Shown here in pieces: positions 30,005 to 35,494 of a stretch of 35,494 nucleotides of DNA. Each line of letters begins with the position of its first letter. The stretch's first letter is position 1. Source of the DNA: Vulcanococcus sp. SFB_649D_100_25 (GTDB lineage: Bacteria > Cyanobacteriota > Cyanobacteriia > PCC-6307 > Cyanobiaceae); assembly GCA_030833825.1 (NCBI GenBank), contig JAURGL010000002.1, positions 1-35,494 of the forward strand, written 5' to 3'. The position numbers were made by a program, and so were the translations under genes. The notes below the pieces were generated by a model. That model saw only the letters and a program-made list of their open reading frames with translations, did not search any database and was not told the origin of the DNA.

Positions 30005-30031
30005 CAAAAAAGCGGCCCATCGGGCCGCTTT
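30005..30031 (-). terminator. Rho-independent terminator of psaFJ
   Basis: Perfect 10-bp stem AAAGCGGCCC (30009-30018), loop ATC, GGGCCGCTTT (30022-30031). On the minus strand it is followed by a run of U (the plus-strand AAAAAA at 30005-30010), which fits an intrinsic terminator for psaF-psaJ. On the plus strand the tail TGTGAC is poor, so it is less likely to end gmk. Confidence 0.88.
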
Positions 30032-30062
30032 GTGACTTGCTTGTGGCGGAGTTGCCACCCGA

Positions 30063-30179
30063 TCACATCGGGTGGAACAGCAGGTCGGGATAGAAGCGGT
30101 TGAACTCGATCAGGATGCCGGCGGTCACGGTGAACCAGATCGCAGCGAAGACCGGAGCGGTGGTCAGGAACTTCTTCAT
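30063..30179 (-). CDS. psaJ: Photosystem I reaction center subunit IX
   Basis: 38 residues: [20 protein letters not shown], then a segment containing [12 protein letters not shown]. It is a single-helix PSI subunit at the PsaF side of the complex. The length, one membrane segment and the ending match PsaJ. It follows psaF by 49 bases on the same strand, the usual psaFJ order, and ends 32 bases before the terminator. Confidence 0.96.
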   Translation of the reverse strand: MKKFLTTAPVFAAIWFTVTAGILIEFNRFYPDLLFHPM

Positions 30180-30228
30180 CGTGAAGATCTCGTCGTGAGG
30201 GGGATGAGGAAAGGGGGTGTCGCCGCGA

Positions 30229-30708
30229 TCAGCGGGGGGAAACCGTGACCTTGTCGTCGGACTCGGTCAGCTTGCCGCCGCTGAGTTCAGCGAAGGCAGC
30301 GATGGGCCAGGTGGCAGCGGCGAGGGTGCTCTTGAAGGCCAGAGACAGGTCGATCTGGATTTCCTTCATGGCGGCGTCCTTGTCGCCACGGATGGCCATC
30401 AGGTAGTTGCGACCGGCCCAGCCGATGCAACCAGCGATGTAGAGGAATGCAATGCCAGGAATGATGAAGTCACCGGCGTGGCTCAGGCGGCCATCCACGA
30501 TCAGGTGGGGCAGGCCATCGGCACCGCAGGAGGCCTGGCTGTACATCGCAAAGCGAGCCTTGGCCTGGTCGGTGGTGGCAGCAGCAGCGCGCTGCTGGAA
30601 GCGGGCGCTTTCAGAGCAGGGGGTCAGACCTGCCACATCAGCTTTTGCCACAGGGGCGAAGCCGAAGATCAGCAGGGCAGAAATGAGAACAGCAAAGAGG
30701 CGGCGCAT
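30229..30708 (-). CDS. psaF: Photosystem I reaction center subunit III
   Basis: 159 residues from the ATG at 30708 ([20 protein letters not shown]); a further ATG seven codons upstream has no support. The signal peptide is probably cut after A23 ([11 protein letters not shown]), exposing the lumenal N-terminus. PsaF helps dock the electron donor. The core shows [20 protein letters not shown] and a C-terminal membrane segment, [16 protein letters not shown]. It is co-transcribed with psaJ, and its promoter lies within 65 bases of the divergent tsaD start. Confidence 0.97.
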   Translation of the reverse strand: MRRLFAVLISALLIFGFAPVAKADVAGLTPCSESARFQQRAAAATTDQAKARFAMYSQASCGADGLPHLIVDGRLSHAGDFIIPGIAFLYIAGCIGWAGRNYLMAIRGDKDAAMKEIQIDLSLAFKSTLAAATWPIAAFAELSGGKLTESDDKVTVSPR

Positions 30709-30773
30709 CGTCAGGTCCAGCTGCTGCACGGCAGGATGTCACTTGCGGACAGTAAGGGAATCCCCAAGACCTG

Positions 30774-31841
30774 ATGCCCACAGTGCTGGCCCTCGAAACA
30801 AGTTGTGACGAGTCGGCAGCTGCGGTTGTGCGGGATCAGCGAGTGCTTGCCAGCGCCGTTGCCTCCCAGATCGAGGAGCACGCGCGCTGGGGAGGTGTGG
30901 TGCCTGAGATCGCCTCTCGGCGCCATGTGGAGGCCCTGCCAGCTCTGATTGAGCAGGTGATGGATCAAAGCGGCCTTGCCTATGGGGATCTCGATGCCAT
31001 TGCCGCAACCGCTGCCCCGGGCCTGGTGGGTGCGCTGTTGGTGGGTTCGGTGACCGGCCGCAGCCTGGCCCGGCTGCATGGCAAGCCCTTTCTGGGGGTG
31101 CACCACCTGGAGGGACATCTCTGTTCGGTGCATCTCGGGGATCCCCTGCCGGAGGACCCCTTCTTGGTGCTGCTGGTGAGCGGGGGGCACACGGAGATGA
31201 TTCGTGTGGATGGGCGCGGTGCTTACCAGCGTCTTGCCCGCAGCCGCGATGACGCCGCAGGGGAGGCCTTCGACAAGGTCGCCCGGCTTCTGGATCTGGG
31301 CTATCCGGGAGGACCTGCGATCCAGGAGGCTGCCTCCACGGGGGATCCGAAGCGTTTCCCCCTGCCCAAGGGGCGTGTCTCCCTGCCTGAGGGGGGCTTC
31401 CATCCCTATGACTTCAGCTTCAGTGGCCTGAAAACGGCTGTCCTGCGCCTGGTGAACCAGCTCAAGGCGGAGGAAGCGGCGGGCGGCCAGCCATTCCCCC
31501 TGGCGGATGTGGCGGCCAGCTTTGAGCAGGTGGTGGCGGACGTGCTCGTCGAGCGGACCACGCGCTGTGCGGTGGATCAGGGCCTGCGCACCCTGGTCCT
31601 GGTTGGTGGGGTGGCGGCCAATCGACGCCTGCGGCAGCGCCTTGAGCAGCGCTGCCATGAGCTGCAGCTCCAGTGGAGGGCGGCGCCGCTGGCCTACTGC
31701 ACCGACAACGCCGCGATGATCGCGGTGGCGGCGGAGCAGCGTTTCCTGGCGGGTGGCAGGAGCTCGATTCGCCTGGCCGTTGCACCACGGTTGCCCCTGG
31801 AGCAGGCCCCTGTTCTCTATGAACCCCAGGCACCCTTCTGA
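30774..31841 (+). CDS. tsaD: tRNA N6-adenosine threonylcarbamoyltransferase
   Basis: 355 residues. It transfers threonylcarbamoyl to A37 of ANN-decoding tRNAs. Kae1/Qri7-family ASKHA fold: [15 protein letters not shown] near the N-terminus, the metal ligands H111 and H115 (HHLEGHL), [10 protein letters not shown], and [19 protein letters not shown] near 163. The length is normal. It is followed after 35 bases by the Hlip gene on the same strand, and is divergent from psaF. Confidence 0.96.
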   Translation: MPTVLALETSCDESAAAVVRDQRVLASAVASQIEEHARWGGVVPEIASRRHVEALPALIEQVMDQSGLAYGDLDAIAATAAPGLVGALLVGSVTGRSLARLHGKPFLGVHHLEGHLCSVHLGDPLPEDPFLVLLVSGGHTEMIRVDGRGAYQRLARSRDDAAGEAFDKVARLLDLGYPGGPAIQEAASTGDPKRFPLPKGRVSLPEGGFHPYDFSFSGLKTAVLRLVNQLKAEEAAGGQPFPLADVAASFEQVVADVLVERTTRCAVDQGLRTLVLVGGVAANRRLRQRLEQRCHELQLQWRAAPLAYCTDNAAMIAVAAEQRFLAGGRSSIRLAVAPRLPLEQAPVLYEPQAPF

Positions 31842-31876
31842 GGTCTTTAGGGTGGTGAAACTCTGTAGGAGCTGGG

Positions 31877-32059
31877 ATGGCTTCGGCTCAGCCTGTCGAT
31901 GACGCGGACGGCGTGGTCGAGGCGCCTCCGGAGGAACTCAACCAATGGAAACGCGGCTTTACCCCCCAGGCTGAGATCTGGAACGGGCGCATGGCCATGG
32001 TCGGACTCTCGGTTGGCCTGGCGGTGGTGTTGATCGCCCGGCTTGCCGGCAAGGTCTGA
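31877..32059 (+). CDS. hli: High-light-inducible protein (Hlip/SCP)
   Basis: 60 residues, a single membrane helix with the LHC-like motif EIWNGRMAMVG (33-43), including the chlorophyll-binding E33, N36 and R38 pattern. The 30-residue N-terminus is acidic and soluble. Hlips bind chlorophyll and carotenoid and protect PSII assembly and chlorophyll synthesis; induction is by high light and other stresses. It lies downstream of tsaD and converges with pilT, 16 bases from its stop. Confidence 0.93.
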   Translation: MASAQPVDDADGVVEAPPEELNQWKRGFTPQAEIWNGRMAMVGLSVGLAVVLIARLAGKV

Positions 32060-32075
32060 AGGGGCTTCTCCTTCC

Positions 32076-33239
32076 CTATTCCCGCCCCCGTAGGGCTTGG
32101 GCCAGTTCGTTGGGCCTGAGGCTCTGGGCTAGGGCGTCATCCCGTTCGACCCGTCCTGCTTCCACCAGGTTCTGCAGGGCCTGATTGGCGGTTTGCATGC
32201 CGTCAAAGGCGCTGCGGGCCATGATCTCCTCGATCGCTTCCAGTTCACCGCGCTGGATGTAGTCCTTGCAGGCGTCGGTGTTGATCAAGATGTCGTGAAA
32301 GGCGACCCGTTTGCCGTCGGTGCTCTTGAGCAGCCCCTGGGCCACCACACCCAGCAGGCTTTCGGAGACGGCCCGGCGGATGCTCTCCTGCTCGGCTGCG
32401 GGCACCATCCCGAGGACGCGCTCCACGGTTTTCACCGCTGAATTGGTGTGCAGGGTGCCGAACACGAGATGTCCGGTCTGGGACGCCTCGATGGCGGTGG
32501 CCAGGGTCTCCCCATCGCGGATTTCCCCCACCAGGATCACGTCCGGGTCCTCCCGCAGCGCCGCCCGCAGGGCGTTGTGGAACAGCTTGGTGTGCTGCCC
32601 CACCTCCCGATGGCGGATCAGCGATTCACGGCTTTCGTGCACGAACTCCACCGGGTCCTCAATCGTGAGGATGTGGCGGGTCATGTGGCGGTTGATCCAA
32701 TCGATCATGGCCGCCAGGGTGGTGCTCTTGCCTGACCCGGTGGGGCCCGTCACCAACACCAGTCCCTTGGGTCTTGCGGAGAGCTCCTTGAGAACCTCCG
32801 GTAGCCCGAGTTCCTCGAGGGTTGCGATCGTCTGGGGGATCAGGCGCAGGACCAGGGCGGGACCGCGGACGGAATCCAGGAGGTTGATCCGGACCCTGAC
32901 GAAGGGGAAGCCGTGGGATCCGTCGAACTCCTTCTCCCGCTGAAAGGCATCGATCTGGGCGGGGCTGAGCATCTCGCGCAGCCAGCGCTGGAAGGTGGCT
33001 TGATCGGTGATCGGCCAACCGGTCCGCAGCATCTCGCCCCGGGCCCGGTAGCGGGGTTCTTCGCCGACCCCCAGGTGCACATCGGAGAAGTTGTTGTCAT
33101 GGGCGAGTTTGACGATCCCCTCCAGGCTGCTGGGCTGGGCCCCCTGCAGGGCTCCGTCATGGGGGGGCTGCTCCGGGGCTGGGGCAGCTGCCGGCACCGG
33201 CGGGAACAGGCTGCTGGGGAAGGGGGAGGGGGCGCTCAC
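32076..33239 (-). CDS. pilT: PilT-type pilus retraction ATPase
   Basis: 387 residues from GTG at 33239. A proline-rich N-terminus (about 35 residues) is followed by a PAS-like domain and the ATPase core. Walker A is GPTGSGKST (165-173), the Asp box is LTIEDPVEFVH (191-201), Walker B is ILVGEIRD (235-242) and the His box is GHLVFGTLHTN (256-266). The C-terminus has ACKDYIQRGELE where canonical PilT has AIRNLIRE-type sequence, which is more like PilT2-type or related GspE-family ATPases. No other pilus gene is nearby; the partner pilus genes must lie elsewhere. Confidence 0.88.
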   Translation of the reverse strand: MSAPSPFPSSLFPPVPAAAPAPEQPPHDGALQGAQPSSLEGIVKLAHDNNFSDVHLGVGEEPRYRARGEMLRTGWPITDQATFQRWLREMLSPAQIDAFQREKEFDGSHGFPFVRVRINLLDSVRGPALVLRLIPQTIATLEELGLPEVLKELSARPKGLVLVTGPTGSGKSTTLAAMIDWINRHMTRHILTIEDPVEFVHESRESLIRHREVGQHTKLFHNALRAALREDPDVILVGEIRDGETLATAIEASQTGHLVFGTLHTNSAVKTVERVLGMVPAAEQESIRRAVSESLLGVVAQGLLKSTDGKRVAFHDILINTDACKDYIQRGELEAIEEIMARSAFDGMQTANQALQNLVEAGRVERDDALAQSLRPNELAQALRGRE

Positions 33240-33341
33240 GCCACGCCGACATCGCTGCCATCACTGTTGCGGCAAAAGCGGGTTAGCACCAGCGATTCCG
33301 CGCGTCATCTTTAGGATCCAGGTGAAAGCCCGCTAGAGCCA

Positions 33342-34478
33342 GTGAGCGCCCCGCACAACGTCTGCATCGTGTTGGGCACCCGCCCGGAAGCGATCAAGCT
33401 GGCTCCGGTGATCCAGGCCTTTCAGCAGGCCGATGACTTCAACACCCGGGTGGTGCTCACGGGGCAGCACCGCGAGATGGTCTCCCAGGTGATGGAGCTG
33501 TTTGACCTGGAGGCGGACCACGACCTGGCCTTGATGGCACCCAAGCAAACCCTGACCCACATCACCTGCGGGGCCTTACAGGGGTTGAAGCAGGAGTTCG
33601 AGCAGTTCCATCCGGACCTGGTCCTGGTTCAGGGGGACACCACCACCGCCTTCGCCTCAGCCCTGGCCGCGTTCTATGAGCAGATTCCCGTCGGGCATGT
33701 GGAGGCGGGGCTGCGGACCGACAACATCTTTGATCCCTACCCGGAGGAGGCCAACCGCCGCCTGATCTCCCAGGTGGCCTCCCTCCATTTCGCCCCCACC
33801 CACGTGTCGGCGCGGAACCTGGCGGCTTCCGGGGTGGTGGGGCAGACCCTCACCACCGGGAACACGGTGATCGATGCCCTTCTGCTGATGGCGCAGAAGG
33901 CGCCCCCGTTTGAATTGCCGGGGCTGGATTTTGAGAAGCAGAGGGTGATCCTGGCCACGGTTCACCGCCGTGAGAACTGGGGTGAGCGTCTCCAGGACAT
34001 CGGTCAGGGGTTCCTCGAGGTGCTCGAACGCTTCCCCGATACCGCCCTGCTGCTGCCCCTGCACCGCAATCCCACGGTGCGAGAACCCCTACAGGCCCTG
34101 TTGGGGGATCATCCGCGCGCCTTCCTGACCGAACCCCTCGATTACGACCGCTTGGTGGCGGCGATGCGGGGATCCTTCCTGCTCCTCACCGATTCCGGGG
34201 GGCTCCAGGAGGAGGCTCCGGCCCTGGGTAAGCCTGTCCTGGTGTTGCGGCGCACCACCGAGCGGCCTGAAGCGGTGGATGCCGGGACGGCAAAGCTGAT
34301 TGGCACCGATGTGGCCGACATCGTCCGTGAAACCGCCCTGCTGCTCGAGAACTCCCAGGCCTATGAAGAGATGGCCCGGGCCCACAACCCCTTCGGGGAT
34401 GGCCATGCCAGCAGCAGGATTCTCGAGGCCTGCCGCAGTTTCCTGAACGAACGCCGGAATGCCCGGGCGCAGGGCTAG
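33342..34478 (+). CDS. wecB: UDP-N-acetylglucosamine 2-epimerase (non-hydrolysing)
   Basis: 378 residues from GTG. Interconverts UDP-GlcNAc and UDP-ManNAc for surface polysaccharide. It has GTRPEAIKLAPVI (12-24), VLTGQHREMV, VQGDTTTAFASALAAFYEQ (about 99-117), GHVEAGLRT and the nucleotide site DSGGLQEEAP, with VLRRTTERPEA. These fit the WecB family. A NanE-like ManNAc-6-P epimerase is elsewhere in the window, but the two are not linked. It converges with the adaptor gene, sharing CTAG. Confidence 0.92.
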   Translation: MSAPHNVCIVLGTRPEAIKLAPVIQAFQQADDFNTRVVLTGQHREMVSQVMELFDLEADHDLALMAPKQTLTHITCGALQGLKQEFEQFHPDLVLVQGDTTTAFASALAAFYEQIPVGHVEAGLRTDNIFDPYPEEANRRLISQVASLHFAPTHVSARNLAASGVVGQTLTTGNTVIDALLLMAQKAPPFELPGLDFEKQRVILATVHRRENWGERLQDIGQGFLEVLERFPDTALLLPLHRNPTVREPLQALLGDHPRAFLTEPLDYDRLVAAMRGSFLLLTDSGGLQEEAPALGKPVLVLRRTTERPEAVDAGTAKLIGTDVADIVRETALLLENSQAYEEMARAHNPFGDGHASSRILEACRSFLNERRNARAQG

Positions 34479-35494
34479 TTCTTCTCCTGCTCCCGCTTGG
34501 CCCAGGGGGGGAGGTCAATGAACACGCGGGTTCCACTCTTGAGGCCGTCAAGGATCTGGGTGTCCCTGCCGCTGCTGGCCCCGAGGGTCACAGCCTGGAA
34601 GGTGGGTTGATTGCCGGGCCCCACGAGCAGCACGCCGGGTTTCCCCTCTTGGGTCACCACCGCCACGGTGGGCACCAGCGTCCGTGCGGCCAGGCTGCCG
34701 GTGTTGAAGTCGATGTCGGCATTCATGCCGATCCGCAGTTCCGGAGGGGGATTGATGAACTGCAGCTTGACCTCGAAGGAGGTGACGTTGTTCAGCTTTC
34801 CTGCCCGTGGTGCGATCTGGCGGACCTTCGCGGCAAAGCGTCGATCGGGGAAGGCATCCACCCTCACCGAGGCGCTCTGCCCAAGCTTGATCCGCCCGAT
34901 GTCGCTCTCGGGCACCTTGGCAATCACTTCAAGGCCCTGGGCCAGCTCAACGATCGAGGAGCTGCTGGCACCGGCGGAAGCGGAGGCGGAGGTTGTGGGG
35001 GTGACGTAGGCACCGGGATCGGCGAAGCGGGCGGTGATTACCCCGGCGAAGGGGGCACGCACCACCAGTTCGCTGCGCTCCATCTGCCTCTGCTCGAGGC
35101 GTTGTTGGGCGGCCTCAACCGCCGCCTGGTCAATGAGATAGGCCGCCTTGGCCGCGTTGTAGTTGTCCTGGCTGATAGCCCCGTTGCGCACGAGGGTTTC
35201 GCGGCGTTGGAGCTCGCTGCGGCTGCGCACCAGGGCTGCTTTGGCTGAATTGAGCTGGGCGGCAAGCTCCTGCAGGCGCTCCTTGAGGTCGCCGTCATCC
35301 ATCAGGGCCAGGGCCTGCCCCGCCTGAACCTGGTCACCTTCTTCGACGTAGAGCTTCTCGAGGATTCCCTGGCGTTTGGGGCTCACGTTCACCAGGCGGA
35401 AGGCTCCGAGCTCACCGCTTGCCGTAATCACCCCGGGCAGAGCCCCCTGACGGGCCACAGCCGTGAAGCTGGCCAACTTGCTCTGCTGGGTGGC
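34475..35494 (-). CDS. RND/HlyD-family efflux adaptor (membrane fusion protein), 3' part
   Basis: The frame is open to the window edge, so at least 339 residues are visible and the N-terminal anchor is missing; a TTG at 35476 is internal. Features in order: GELGAFRLVNVSPKRQGILE, first half of the lipoyl-like hinge; VEEGDQVQAGQALALMDDGD; coiled coil of about 90 residues (QLNSAKAALVRSRSELQRRE); second half of the lipoyl domain (VRAPFAGVITARFADPGAYV); beta-barrel domain (IARKxx-type, VIAKVPESDIGRIKLGQSA); and the membrane-proximal domain. A serine/alanine-rich insert (TTSASASAGASSSS) breaks the lipoyl/barrel junction. Its partner transporter must lie upstream of the gene, outside the window. Confidence 0.85.
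   Translation of the reverse strand, partial: ATQQSKLASFTAVARQGALPGVITASGELGAFRLVNVSPKRQGILEKLYVEEGDQVQAGQALALMDDGDLKERLQELAAQLNSAKAALVRSRSELQRRETLVRNGAISQDNYNAAKAAYLIDQAAVEAAQQRLEQRQMERSELVVRAPFAGVITARFADPGAYVTPTTSASASAGASSSSIVELAQGLEVIAKVPESDIGRIKLGQSASVRVDAFPDRRFAAKVRQIAPRAGKLNNVTSFEVKLQFINPPPELRIGMNADIDFNTGSLAARTLVPTVAVVTQEGKPGVLLVGPGNQPTFQAVTLGASSGRDTQILDGLKSGTRVFIDLPPWAKREQEKN

Overview
The window is about 66% GC by impression and densely coded. It reads as chromosome of a unicellular picocyanobacterium of the Cyanobium/Synechococcus type. The support is photosystem I psaF and psaJ, cytochrome b6f petC and petA, a high-light-inducible (Hlip) protein, a cyAbrB regulator, a GroEL of the solitary cyanobacterial type, the cyanobacterial-style ctaCDE/ctaAB cytochrome oxidase locus, a UbiA prenyltransferase of the plastoquinone pathway and a DUF3067 protein. 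I see no rRNA, CRISPR array, insertion sequence, prophage or replication origin. This is core rather than accessory sequence, and no stretch of more than about 210 bases lacks a gene.

Layout. Positions 1-5200: end of a CobT-family gene, an orphan Tat-type lipoprotein resembling a solute-binding protein, an Fe-S aldo/keto reductase, a bifunctional-nuclease-domain protein, riboflavin synthase, an HdeD-like membrane protein and cyAbrB. Positions 5300-13700: respiratory oxidase block, with ctaC-ctaD-ctaE on the minus strand. Diverging from it on the plus strand is ctaA-ctaB (heme A synthesis), apparently continuing into an ABC-2 exporter pair, a proline-rich hypothetical and a NanE-like epimerase. 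Positions 13755-19500: a small exported-looking protein, the solitary groEL, a small membrane protein, fabG, a 2TM-RCK potassium channel gene coupled to a GT9 glycosyltransferase, and ispD. Positions 19491-23200: LD-carboxypeptidase, UbiA, Ppx/GppA phosphatase and tRNA-Val. Positions 23191-27630: cobM, lgt, petA, petC, then DUF3067 and tatC. Positions 27624-31850: an NFACT (RqcH-like) protein, gmk, psaJ/psaF with a clear terminator, and tsaD. Positions 31877-35494: hli, pilT, a UDP-GlcNAc 2-epimerase and the 3' part of an efflux adaptor gene.

How it fits together. Several neighbours share a biochemical theme. The oxidase subunits sit back to back with the heme A pathway that supplies their cofactor. 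petC, whose Rieske product is a twin-arginine-type substrate, sits one gene from tatC. Genes are packed extremely tightly. Five co-directional pairs overlap by ATGA, and five convergent pairs overlap by exactly four bases at their stop codons, four of these through a shared CTAG.

I did not find a convincing new multi-gene system. The best leads are a potassium channel with a GFS in place of GYG selectivity filter, two perfect inverted repeats in the ctaC/ctaA divergent promoter region, a bulged inverted repeat between ctaE and cyAbrB, an aldo/keto reductase whose only good start appears to be CTG, and the recurrent CTAG stop overlaps.
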